From the NCBI GenBank assembly GCA_945877505.1, contig CAMDWT010000021.1:1-34260 (forward strand): a DNA stretch of 34,260 nucleotides, read 5' to 3'. Below, in pieces: positions 17,242 through 25,675 of the stretch. The DNA is from Crenothrix polyspora. GTDB lineage: Bacteria > Pseudomonadota > Gammaproteobacteria > Methylococcales > Methylomonadaceae. Below the pieces are notes generated by a model, which saw only the letters and a list, made by a program, of their open reading frames with translations, was not told where the DNA came from and made no database searches. Made by a program: the position numbers and the translations under genes. Numbering within the stretch: the stretch's first letter is position 1; every line of letters begins with the position of its first letter.

Positions 17242-18593
17242 TACTTGACTCCCTTTTTTTCAGTACTAGCGTTAATAGTTTGTGGCTCCAAATAAGCAAT
17301 ACTTAAATGATCTTCAATCAAATATTTTTGTGCCACATCACGGACTTGTTCTGCGGTGACTTGATTAATCTTAGTAACATACTCTCCCGCTTTTTGCCAA
17401 CCAAGCCCCGCCGTTTCAAGCGTTCCTATTTCCATAGCTTGATAAAAACTGGAATCTTTTTGGAAGGTATCACTGGCTAGCACTTGTGCTTTAATACGCT
17501 GCAATTCCTCAGTACTAATCAAGTGATGCTGTAATTTGTTGATCTCGGCTTTTAAAGCGACTTCCAAGTCTAAAACTGTTTTTCCTTTAGCGGGTGTTGC
17601 CTCAAGTTCAAACATATCAGACAGTCTTGAGGTCATGCCATACCCTGCTGATGCAGCGACGGCTATTTGTTTACCTCGCACTAAAGTTGACGTTAAGCGA
17701 GCGCTATTACCGCCATCTAAAACCCCTGCCAATACTTCTAAGGCATAAACCTCTGCTTCATTGGCGGCTGTTTTTAAAACAGGTACTTTATAACCCATTA
17801 AGATAGAGGGTAATTTTGCTGGCACCTTAACCGTTATTTTACGGACACCTAACTGCTCAATTTCAACTTGTGGTTTTAACGGCTTAATCTCACTAGGCTT
17901 TAGTCCACCAAAATAGTGTTCTGCCAATTCAAACACTGCCTTTGGCTGAACATCACCCACGACAACCACTGTTGCATTATTAGGCGCATACCAACGTTGA
18001 TACCAGGCTTGCAAATCTTCAACCGTGTAATTGGCAATATCAGAAGGCCAACCAATCACCGGATGTTTATATGGGCTATTAGAATAAGCCACTGACATGA
18101 ATTGTTCTTGCATTTTTGCTTGTGGATTATCATCCGTTCGCATTCGGCGTTCTTCAGTTACGACTTGTAGTTCTTTTTTTAGTTCTTCAGGTAGTAAATG
18201 TAGATTACGCATTCTATCTGCTTCAAGCTCAAAGCTAACCGCCAATCTTGAGGCCTCCATCGTTTGAAAATACGCCGTATAATCTTGGCCTGTAAACGCA
18301 TTTTCTTCGCCGCCATTTTCAGCAATAATCCGTGAAAACTCACCAGCAGGATGTTTGTCAGTCCCCTTAAACATCATGTGTTCCAACATATGTGAAACCC
18401 CAGTAATCCCTCCAGGCTCATAACTTGAACCCACTTTATACCAAACTTGGGACACTGCAATAGGTGACCTATGATCTTCTTTTACCAGGATTTTTAAACC
18501 GTTTGACAAGGTATGTTCAAATACTTTTGTTTCTGCACTCATGCCCAACACAGGCACGCACAATAAGACTGTGCATAGTAATCGATTATTCAT
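17241..18593 (-). CDS. M16B zinc metallopeptidase, catalytic subunit (periplasmic)
   Basis: I begin this at ATG 18593 (450 residues), because AAAGAG sits six bases before it and MNNRLLCTVLLCVPVLGMSA is a standard signal peptide. An ATG at 18608 would add five residues. The zinc site is intact: HMLEH (H68, E71, H72) with the distal Glu in VVTEERR (E147 or E148). The other half carries GGNSARLTSTLVRGK. It is thus an inverted-zincin oligopeptidase exported to the periplasm, in the same group as insulinase-like PqqL/YmxG proteins. The downstream gene, joined by a TAATG overlap, encodes the metal-free partner. Natural substrates are not evident from sequence. Confidence 0.92.
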   Translation of the reverse strand: MNNRLLCTVLLCVPVLGMSAETKVFEHTLSNGLKILVKEDHRSPIAVSQVWYKVGSSYEPGGITGVSHMLEHMMFKGTDKHPAGEFSRIIAENGGEENAFTGQDYTAYFQTMEASRLAVSFELEADRMRNLHLLPEELKKELQVVTEERRMRTDDNPQAKMQEQFMSVAYSNSPYKHPVIGWPSDIANYTVEDLQAWYQRWYAPNNATVVVVGDVQPKAVFELAEHYFGGLKPSEIKPLKPQVEIEQLGVRKITVKVPAKLPSILMGYKVPVLKTAANEAEVYALEVLAGVLDGGNSARLTSTLVRGKQIAVAASAGYGMTSRLSDMFELEATPAKGKTVLDLEVALKAEINKLQHHLISTEELQRIKAQVLASDTFQKDSSFYQAMEIGTLETAGLGWQKAGEYVTKINQVTAEQVRDVAQKYLIEDHLSIAYLEPQTINASTEKKGVK

Positions 18594-18693
18594 AATTCTC
18601 TCTTTCATGATGGTAAGCGCCTCGGACTATTTCAATAATCAATAGTTCACTGTATTCTATACAATATTATAAAAGTTGGAACTTAATTAAATA

Positions 18694-19581
18694 ATGCCTA
18701 GCAAACCCTCAACGCTTTCTTGGAAAAACTACCTTACACTTTGTAAACCTAACGTTGTTGCGGAAATGCTGTTTACCGCTATGGTCGGGATGCTCTTAGC
18801 AGTGCCAGGCATGCCGCCTTTAGAGCCTTTTATTTACGGCACCTTAGGCATTGCCCTAGCCGCCTCCTCTGCGGCCGCCATCAACCACTTTATTGATCGA
18901 AAAGCCGATGCGCAAATGACCCGCACCGAAAATCGTCCGTTACCGATGGGTGAGTTAAACGCTACCAATGTAATTACTTTCGCGCTAATACTGGGTATTA
19001 GTTCGATGCTTATCTTAGTTTTATTAGTTAATACCTTAACGGCCATTCTGACTTTTTTATCTTTGTTTGGATACGCAATTATTTATACGCTATATCTTAA
19101 AAGAGCAACACCTCAAAATATCGTCATCGGTGGTATTTTTGGAGCAACACCGCCTCTACTCGGTTGGTGTGCCATGACAGGCGAAGTACATCCTTACGCA
19201 TTATTGCTGGCATTAATTATTTTTGTTTGGACACCCCCCCACTTTTGGGCTCTAGCGATAGCTAGACGCGAAGAATACGCCAAAGTAAACATTCCCATGC
19301 TACCCGTTACGCACGGCCCAGCTTTTACCCGTTTACAAATATTACTCTATACCATCTTATTATTTTGCGTCACGTTACTACCCTATTTAACAGGGATGAG
19401 TGGTTTGATCTACGTTGCCTCCGCTTTTCTCTTAGATACTGGTTTTATTTATTACGCTATCTTAATGATGCGAAATAAAGATAATAAAACAGCCATGAAA
19501 ACCTTTGTTTATTCAATTGTTTATATAACACTTCTGTTTGCTGCGTTGTTAATTGATCATTATCTAAAATTCACCCTATGA
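18694..19581 (+). CDS. cyoE: Protoheme IX farnesyltransferase (heme O synthase)
   Basis: This 295-residue UbiA-family prenyltransferase has about nine membrane helices. The Asp-rich site NHFIDRKADAQMTRT is followed by the family-typical ENRPLPMG, and the second loop has WTPPHFWALAI and REEYAKVNIPMLPVTHG. It converts heme B to heme O with farnesyl diphosphate in the inner membrane, supplying heme-copper oxidases. No oxidase genes are alongside, which is unusual but not rare. It is divergent from the M16 peptidase gene, about 100 bp away, so the gap must hold both promoters. It overlaps the next gene by 4 bp (ATGA). Confidence 0.95.
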   Translation: MPSKPSTLSWKNYLTLCKPNVVAEMLFTAMVGMLLAVPGMPPLEPFIYGTLGIALAASSAAAINHFIDRKADAQMTRTENRPLPMGELNATNVITFALILGISSMLILVLLVNTLTAILTFLSLFGYAIIYTLYLKRATPQNIVIGGIFGATPPLLGWCAMTGEVHPYALLLALIIFVWTPPHFWALAIARREEYAKVNIPMLPVTHGPAFTRLQILLYTILLFCVTLLPYLTGMSGLIYVASAFLLDTGFIYYAILMMRNKDNKTAMKTFVYSIVYITLLFAALLIDHYLKFTL

Positions 19582-20603
19582 ATTTAACACATCACGAGCA
19601 ATCACCGACACCAGAACATCCTTTCGCCGCGTATATTCGTATTATTGGTAAAGGCAAAAAAGGCTCAAGACCTCTAACCCAAGAGGAAGCCTATGACTGC
19701 ATGAAAATGATCTTAGCAAACGACGTACACCCTGTTCAGTTGGGTGCATTTCTAATGCTTATGCGTGTCAAAGAAGAAACACCAGAAGAATTGGCGGGGT
19801 TTGTTTTAGCGGCTAGAGAATCTTGCAATCTGAGCCATGACAAAGCACTGGTCGATCTGGACTGGTCTTCTTATGCTGGGAAACGTCGACACTTACCTTG
19901 GTTTTTATTATCTGCCCTATTGTTAGCGGAGAATGGCATCAATGTTTTTATGCATGGTGCAGGTGGACACACGGCTGGCAGACTCTATACTCAAGATATG
20001 CTCAGCTATTTAGGACTTAAACCTGCCCATTCAATTGATGAAAGCAAGCAGCAATTAAAACAACAGCATTTCAGTTACTTATCCTTGGAATATTTTTGCC
20101 CGAAACTTCATGAAATCATCGAACTACGACCACTTTTAGGTTTACGATCTCCGGTTCATACCCTAGTCCGCTTAATAAATCCGTTTAATGCCGACTTCAG
20201 TATTCAAGGGATCTTTCACCCTGGTTATCGACCCGTGCATCAACAAGCGGCGGCCTTATTACAACAACCTCATGCCGCGGTCTTAAAAGGTGAAGGAGGA
20301 GAGACTGAAAGAAATCCAGACATGGAGTGCTTAGTACAAAGTGTACATCAGGGTGAATTAATAGATGAAAACTGGCCTGCTCTATTTGCTCGCCGCCACG
20401 TTAAACCCGAGGAACTTGACCCTAGACAGTTGTCTTTAATTTGGCAAGGTACCGTACATGATGAATTTTCAGAAAGCTCTATTATTGGCACGGCCGCCAT
20501 CGCTCTGAAGTTGCTAGGGAAGTGTACTACCCAAGAAGATGCCCATCAATTAGCAAGCCATTATTGGTTATCCCGAAATAAGAAAAAATTCACGGATAAT
20601 TAA
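19578..20603 (+). CDS. TrpD2/YbiB-like glycosyltransferase-family protein
   Basis: This 341-residue protein has the fold of the anthranilate phosphoribosyltransferase family. An N-terminal helical domain contains LTQEEAYDCMKMIL and GAFLMLMRVKEETPEELAGF, and the alpha/beta domain has LLLAENGINVFMHGAGG, LRSPVHTLVRLINP and VLKGEGGETERNP. The PRPP-binding GTGGD loop of true TrpD is replaced by YAGKRRHLPW, as in the YbiB/TrpD2 branch. E. coli YbiB binds nucleic acids and is SOS-linked, so tryptophan synthesis is not expected. It is co-translated with cyoE through a 4-bp overlap, and only 8 bp separate its stop from the stop of the opposing PilZ gene. Confidence 0.85.
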   Translation: MNLTHHEQSPTPEHPFAAYIRIIGKGKKGSRPLTQEEAYDCMKMILANDVHPVQLGAFLMLMRVKEETPEELAGFVLAARESCNLSHDKALVDLDWSSYAGKRRHLPWFLLSALLLAENGINVFMHGAGGHTAGRLYTQDMLSYLGLKPAHSIDESKQQLKQQHFSYLSLEYFCPKLHEIIELRPLLGLRSPVHTLVRLINPFNADFSIQGIFHPGYRPVHQQAAALLQQPHAAVLKGEGGETERNPDMECLVQSVHQGELIDENWPALFARRHVKPEELDPRQLSLIWQGTVHDEFSESSIIGTAAIALKLLGKCTTQEDAHQLASHYWLSRNKKKFTDN

Positions 20604-20611
20604 ATCGCTTA

Positions 20612-21238
20612 TTATTTAGTGAAAAAACGTGGGATTCTTTTTTCAAGCTTCTTGTTCTCACCATTAACAAACTGCAAGCCAATCCTCGTATTTCCGTCAT
20701 ACACAGAATCAACCCACATAACTTTTATTTGCCCATCAAGTCCCAACCCCTTACATTGGAACGATGTGATTGCCCCAACTTGAACATCCACGACTTCCGA
20801 TAACACAACCATTAAACCGTCTAAAGAAACATTTAAAGTCGTAAAATTATAATAATGGTCATTTAATAAAATTTTACCTGGATTGGCTATATTTCTTCTA
20901 TAACACTGCCGTTTATTCAAGTCTTCTTCTATCGTAAACGATATATCCTTAAACTCCATTGCCAACAAAATATGACCATCTTTTGTTATATCAGATCTGA
21001 CTATCTCAGCCTCACCAACCAATCTCAATTCAGGAAGATATAAATCTACCATGGTTGACACATATAATTGAGTAAATACATATTCAATATCAATACCCAA
21101 TTGATCTATTTGCAACAATACTCCATTTATAGAGATATTATTTACAGTGACATTTAGCTCTTCACCACCAAAAAATATAACGCCCCTTGAGACTAATTTA
21201 GTTCGCCTGGGTCTGTCATTTAAATATCCACTCATCAT
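20612..21238 (-). CDS. PilZ-domain protein with two PilZ-like halves
   Basis: This 208-residue soluble protein contains two repeats of a PilZ-like beta-barrel. Each starts with basic residues followed by a (D/N)xSxxG-type motif: RPRRTKLVSRG with VNNISINGVLLQ in the first (about 8-45), and CYRRNIANPG with TLNVSLDGLMVVL in the second (about 110-145). The second half better matches the canonical c-di-GMP site. The C-terminus GNTRIGLQFVNGE is typical of PilZ. It is a candidate c-di-GMP effector and stands as a single gene convergent with the YbiB-like gene. Whether both halves bind the nucleotide is unclear, because the first lacks an exact RxxxR. Confidence 0.8.
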   Translation of the reverse strand: MMSGYLNDRPRRTKLVSRGVIFFGGEELNVTVNNISINGVLLQIDQLGIDIEYVFTQLYVSTMVDLYLPELRLVGEAEIVRSDITKDGHILLAMEFKDISFTIEEDLNKRQCYRRNIANPGKILLNDHYYNFTTLNVSLDGLMVVLSEVVDVQVGAITSFQCKGLGLDGQIKVMWVDSVYDGNTRIGLQFVNGENKKLEKRIPRFFTK

Positions 21239-21284
21239 CCCTTCCCCGCGATTGTTTATATTTGTTTGAACTAAAAATGTACTT

Positions 21285-22013
21285 TTATCGATGTTTATCT
21301 AGAATAACCACTAAGCCACGCAGGACTAAATCAATGTCAATAATGGGCATTATATCGAGTTGCTCAGCAATAATAACGGCATCACCCCCAGTTAGAATTA
21401 ATAGCATGTCCTTCGGTTGTTGATTAAAAACATGCTCTATTAAACCAACAGCGGCAGCTAATGTTCCGCCATATATACCAGATTCAGTCGAATTTGCAAT
21501 GCCCGCTTGATAATTTAAGTGTTGCCATGGCAGTGCTTTAATCTTTTTTGATAGCGCTTGTTTCATTAACGTCAAGCCTGGGCTAATCAGGCCTCCTTGA
21601 TGTTTCCCTTTCGCATCAATTAAATCAACTGTTATTGCTGTGCCACAATCGACTATACAAGCCGCTTTTTGATAGTGATTATGCACAGCCACTAAGGCCA
21701 ACCAGCGATCAACTCCCAATTTTTCAGGTTGCGTATAAGCGTTATAAACCCCAAAAGCATGAGCCTCTGATTTTACGTGAACAATCTCAATAGTTGGCCA
21801 CAACTCCATCGCAACAGATGTCAATAATGCTATTAAAGGTGTTAAGCTGACACTCGCAATAGCCAAACAGGTCGGTGCCTGCTCCCTCCATGCTTCAATT
21901 AAGGTATGTCGACTAACCGCTTCATTAATAAAGGCATGGCTGTTAATCAGCGCGTCATCTCCATAAAATGACCATTTAAGTCGCGTGTTTCCACTATCAA
22001 CCAATAATTTCAT
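21285..22013 (-). CDS. coaX: Type III pantothenate kinase
   Basis: This 242-residue cytoplasmic kinase belongs to the ASKHA fold. The phosphate loop is LLVDSGNTRLKWSF, the substrate-binding region is KLGVDRWLALVA, the catalytic and metal region is CIVDCGTAITVDLIDA, and QGGLISPGLTLMKQAL follows. It phosphorylates pantothenate in the first step of CoA synthesis. It overlaps the upstream birA by 4 bp (ATGA), the common birA-coaX arrangement. No coaA is present in the window. Confidence 0.95.
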   Translation of the reverse strand: MKLLVDSGNTRLKWSFYGDDALINSHAFINEAVSRHTLIEAWREQAPTCLAIASVSLTPLIALLTSVAMELWPTIEIVHVKSEAHAFGVYNAYTQPEKLGVDRWLALVAVHNHYQKAACIVDCGTAITVDLIDAKGKHQGGLISPGLTLMKQALSKKIKALPWQHLNYQAGIANSTESGIYGGTLAAAVGLIEHVFNQQPKDMLLILTGGDAVIIAEQLDIMPIIDIDLVLRGLVVILDKHR

Positions 22014-23008
22014 GCTATTGATGGGTTAAAACTAACCTCACCTGACGCATACGCTTTTACAGAACCATCCGCTTTCTTAATCAACAATAACCCATTATCG
22101 TCAATGCCTTCAACAATGCCTTGTATTTGTTGTTGACCCATAAATAACGTTGCTTCTTTGCCTTTTAAACAGTCATAACTTCGCCATTCATCTAAATAAG
22201 CTTTAATACCGCACGTTTCAAAATCGCTAACAATCGTAAGAACATCATTTAAAATCAAACCCGCCAGCTTGTTACGAGATACTTTGATTTCACCGCTAAT
22301 TTTACTGATATCCGTCCATGCCTGAGCAATGCCTTGGGCTTGATTTTCTGGTAAAAAAAGATTTAATCCCAAACCAATAACGGCCGCACAGGGGCCATCA
22401 GTTTCGCCAGACACTTCAATCAATATACCGCCTAACTTTTTACCTTGAGAATAAATATCATTAGGCCACTTTAAGCCCACATCACTTATATTAAGTTGTT
22501 TTAAAGCCCTGATAACAGCAACGCCTATTGCTAAACTTAAGCCAGCCGTACTCGCAATTCCCCCTTGTTGAAAACGCCACAGTATCGACATATAAATATT
22601 ACTTCCATAAGGCGACAGCCATTGTCGTCCTCGTCTACCCTTACCGGCTGTTTGATGTTCAGCAAAACAAATAAAACCTGAAGGTGCCTTATTACTGGAG
22701 TGTTCGACAAGATAACTGTTTGTCGAATTAAGGCTATCATGCAGCTCAAATACAGAGATATGTGCCTTATTCTGTTCGGTAAGTACCGCATTAATAGCTG
22801 ATGGGTCTAATAACTCTAGTGATTTATCCAATCGATAACCTTTGCCACTGACCGCAGAATGACTTAAGCCTAAGATAGCTAATCCACTTAATTGTTTACA
22901 GATAGCCGAGCGACTAACACTTAACGTCTGAGCTAATTCAGTTCCAGAATGAAACTCACCGTCAGATAACAGCGTAAGTATTTTTTTTTGTTTATTAGAA
23001 ATAAGCAC
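22010..23008 (-). CDS. birA: Bifunctional biotin ligase / biotin operon repressor
   Basis: This 332-residue protein has an N-terminal helix-turn-helix (about 1-60, GTELAQTLSVSRSAICKQL) and a central biotin-protein ligase domain with AEHQTAGKGRRGRQWLSP, SIGVAVIRALK-like helices and GLKWPNDIYSQGKKLGGILIE. A C-terminal SH3-like domain ends at about 325. It activates biotin to biotinyl-AMP, transfers it to the biotin carboxyl carrier protein, and can repress biotin genes with the HTH. The start is a GTG (23008) with little Shine-Dalgarno sequence. It is divergent from ppsA, with a 207-bp intergenic region. Confidence 0.95.
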   Translation of the reverse strand: MLISNKQKKILTLLSDGEFHSGTELAQTLSVSRSAICKQLSGLAILGLSHSAVSGKGYRLDKSLELLDPSAINAVLTEQNKAHISVFELHDSLNSTNSYLVEHSSNKAPSGFICFAEHQTAGKGRRGRQWLSPYGSNIYMSILWRFQQGGIASTAGLSLAIGVAVIRALKQLNISDVGLKWPNDIYSQGKKLGGILIEVSGETDGPCAAVIGLGLNLFLPENQAQGIAQAWTDISKISGEIKVSRNKLAGLILNDVLTIVSDFETCGIKAYLDEWRSYDCLKGKEATLFMGQQQIQGIVEGIDDNGLLLIKKADGSVKAYASGEVSFNPSIA

Positions 23009-23102
23009 GAATTCTATTTATAAATCAATAAATCTAAGATGAAAATCACAAGCACCTTTATTAAATTAAATAAATTATACGTCAAGCATGATAATTATTG
23101 TC

Positions 23103-23108
23103 TATAAT
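23103..23108 (+). promoter_or_regulatory. Candidate -10 box of the ppsA promoter
   Basis: TATAAT occurs about 108 bp upstream of the ppsA start in the birA-ppsA divergent gap. The region 17 bp before it (around 23080-23085) is only a weak match to TTGACA. The AT-rich stretch before it could act as an UP element. Confidence 0.35.
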
Positions 23109-23130
23109 TAAAAAAACATTGTCCATTGTG

Positions 23131-23155
23131 GGTGATTAGGGACTATCTAATCTCC
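23131..23155 (+). other. Leader hairpin upstream of ppsA
   Basis: GGTGATTAG (23131-23139) pairs with CTAATCTCC (23147-23155) across a 7-base loop, with one mismatch. It lies between the candidate -10 box and the ppsA start, so it would be in the transcript leader. GTCC at 23121-23124 could instead pair with GGAC at 23140-23143, which would compete with it. Confidence 0.35.
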
Positions 23156-23215
23156 AGTGGGTACCTAAAAGCCTTAACTATAAACATCTACCAGAAACCA
23201 TCATAAGGAAAGAAA

Positions 23216-25630
23216 ATGTCTGAACAAGTCAATTATATCCGCTGGTTTAATGAATTAACGATCAATGATATTCCCTTAGTCGGTGGGAAAAATGCTTCTT
23301 TAGGCGAGATGTACCGTGAATTAACGCCACAAGGCATACAAATCCCTAACGGCTTTGCTGTAACCGCTGAAGGCTACCGTTATTTACTAGATCAAGCGGG
23401 TGCTTGGGAGTCTCTGCATCAAGCGCTAGATGATTTAAACCCCGAAGATGTAGTAGACCTTGCTAGACGAGCACGCAAAGCACGTGAGATTATTTATGCA
23501 GCACCTTTTCCGTCTGACCTCGAAGCCCAAATTCTCAACGCTTACGCACAATTACATCAACAATATGGTGACGAGATTAGCGTTGCCGTCCGCAGTTCTG
23601 CCACCGCTGAAGATTTACCCACGGCCAGTTTTGCCGGACAGCAAGACACTTTTCTAAATATTCGTGGTGAACGAGCATTGCTAGAGGCCTGTAAGCGCTG
23701 CTTTGCCAGCTTGTTTACTGACCGCGCCATACATTACCGTGTTGATCAAGGCTTTGATCATTTCAAACTGGCTTTATCAATCGGTATTATGAAGATGGTA
23801 CGCTCTGATCTGGACAGCAGTGGCGTTATGTTTTCTCTTGATACTGAATCCGGGTTTAGTGATGTCGTTTTTATAACAGGTGCTTATGGCTTAGGTGAAA
23901 ATGTCGTACAGGGCGCCGTTGATCCAGATGAGTTTTATGTACACAAACCCACTTTTGCACAAGGCCATCGGGCTGTATTAAAACGTACCTTGGGCGCAAA
24001 AAAGATAAAAATGATTTACAGCGATGGTCGCACGCGTGAATCGACTCATAATGTAACCACTTCTGAACAAGAACGTAACCGCTTTTGTCTTAACGACCAA
24101 GATGTTTTAACCCTTGCTGATTATGCTATCAAGATAGAAAAACATTACAGTACTAAAGCGGGTCTCAGTAAACCAATGGATATGGAATGGGCAAAAGATG
24201 GCCTTGACGGCATACTCTATATTGTCCAAGCACGCCCAGAAACCGTTGTTTCACAATTAAATGGCATGATATTGGAGCAATATAGCTTAAAAAGCAAAGC
24301 GACTCCGATTGTGACTGGCCACTCAGTAGGTAGCAAAATTGCTACAGGCAATGCGCGTATTATTGAGAATATTAGTCAGCTAAGTGACTTTAAAGCGGGG
24401 GATGTGCTGGTTGCTGATATTACAACGCCGGATTGGGAGCCGATAATGAAAATAGCTTCTGCCATCGTTACCAACCGTGGTGGACGCACTTGTCATGCCG
24501 CCATTATTTCTCGTGAACTTGGCGTACCTGCTGTTATTGGTTGTGATAATGCCACCACAACCCTTAAAAATAATACACCTATCACCGTCTCCTGCGCTGA
24601 AGGCGATAATGGCAAAGTTTATGATGGCATCCTTGATTTTGATATAAAAACAACCGATCTATCTGGCCTAAAACGCCCCATAACAAAAATAATGCTCAAT
24701 CTTGGCAATCCTGAATTAGCATTTAAAACCAGCTTTTTACCCAATGACGGCGTTGGTTTAGCACGCATGGAATTTATAATTACTGAATCAATCAAAGCCC
24801 ACCCGATGGCCTTGATACATCCAGAACGCGTTCAAGATGCGAACGAACGTGAACAACTTAAGGAACTGACTCGTCACTACCAAAAGCCCGAAGATTTTTT
24901 TATCGAACGCCTCTCAGAAGGTGTCGGCACCATTGCCGCGGCATTTTATCCCAAACCCGTCGTGGTCAGAATGTCTGATTTTAAAACTAATGAATACGCC
25001 ACTTTATTGGGTGGTCGTTGGTTTGAGTTTGATGAAGCCAACCCCATGATAGGCTTTCGGGGGGCTTCACGTTATACCCATCCAGCTTACGCAGAAGGAT
25101 TTGCATTGGAATGTGCCGCTATGAAGCGAGTGCGTGATAATATGGGACTGACCAATGTCATTCTAATGATTCCGTTTTGTCGCCGCGTGCAAGAAGCCAA
25201 AAAGGTATTAAATTACATGGCAGAACTCGGTTTAACTCGAGGCGAAAATAGCTTAGAAATCTATGTGATGTGTGAAATTCCAAATAACGTCATTTCTATT
25301 GATGCCTTTTCTGAACATTTTGACGGCTTTTCCATCGGCTCCAATGATCTGACTCAATTAACCTTGGGTGTTGACCGAGATTCGGCAATTATCGCTGAAG
25401 ATTTTGACGAACGCGACCCTGGCGTTAAAGAAATGATACGGCTTGCCGTTGAGGGTTCAAAACGCAATGGCAAGCACTGTGGCTTATGTGGTCAAGCACC
25501 TTCAGATTATCCTGAAATGGCTGATTATCTGGTGGAAATCGGCATAAACTCGATGAGTTTAAATCCTGATACGGTACTGCAAACGACTCAACAAGTGTTA
25601 GCGACTGAAAAACGTTTAGGCAGACATTGA
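23216..25630 (+). CDS. ppsA: Phosphoenolpyruvate synthase (pyruvate, water dikinase)
   Basis: This 804-residue enzyme converts pyruvate, ATP and water to PEP, AMP and phosphate, the entry to gluconeogenesis. The N-terminal ATP-grasp region (about 1-350) contains VGGKNASLGEM, AVRSSATAEDLPTASFAGQQ and GAYGLGENVVQGAV. The swivelling domain carries the phospho-His in TNRGGRTCHAAI (H427). The C-terminal PEP/pyruvate barrel has GFRGASRY, SIGSNDLTQLTLGVDRD and GLCGQAPSDYPE with C758 as the proton donor. Its size is close to the E. coli enzyme. AAGGAAAG just before the ATG is a good ribosome-binding site. It is transcribed alone and converges with mgtE. No PpsR-type regulatory kinase gene is adjacent. 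Confidence 0.97.
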   Translation: MSEQVNYIRWFNELTINDIPLVGGKNASLGEMYRELTPQGIQIPNGFAVTAEGYRYLLDQAGAWESLHQALDDLNPEDVVDLARRARKAREIIYAAPFPSDLEAQILNAYAQLHQQYGDEISVAVRSSATAEDLPTASFAGQQDTFLNIRGERALLEACKRCFASLFTDRAIHYRVDQGFDHFKLALSIGIMKMVRSDLDSSGVMFSLDTESGFSDVVFITGAYGLGENVVQGAVDPDEFYVHKPTFAQGHRAVLKRTLGAKKIKMIYSDGRTRESTHNVTTSEQERNRFCLNDQDVLTLADYAIKIEKHYSTKAGLSKPMDMEWAKDGLDGILYIVQARPETVVSQLNGMILEQYSLKSKATPIVTGHSVGSKIATGNARIIENISQLSDFKAGDVLVADITTPDWEPIMKIASAIVTNRGGRTCHAAIISRELGVPAVIGCDNATTTLKNNTPITVSCAEGDNGKVYDGILDFDIKTTDLSGLKRPITKIMLNLGNPELAFKTSFLPNDGVGLARMEFIITESIKAHPMALIHPERVQDANEREQLKELTRHYQKPEDFFIERLSEGVGTIAAAFYPKPVVVRMSDFKTNEYATLLGGRWFEFDEANPMIGFRGASRYTHPAYAEGFALECAAMKRVRDNMGLTNVILMIPFCRRVQEAKKVLNYMAELGLTRGENSLEIYVMCEIPNNVISIDAFSEHFDGFSIGSNDLTQLTLGVDRDSAIIAEDFDERDPGVKEMIRLAVEGSKRNGKHCGLCGQAPSDYPEMADYLVEIGINSMSLNPDTVLQTTQQVLATEKRLGRH

Positions 25631-25651
25631 ATTAGTCGCTATTAATGAAGG

Positions 25652-25675
25652 TTGTTTTTACCTGATTAAAAACAA
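25652..25675. terminator. AT-rich inverted repeat between ppsA and mgtE
   Basis: TTGTTTTTA (25652-25660) and TAAAAACAA (25667-25675) form a perfect 9-bp stem with a 6-base loop, overlapping the last codons of mgtE and lying just past the ppsA stop. It could serve as a weak bidirectional terminator; the stem is poor in G and C. Confidence 0.35.
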
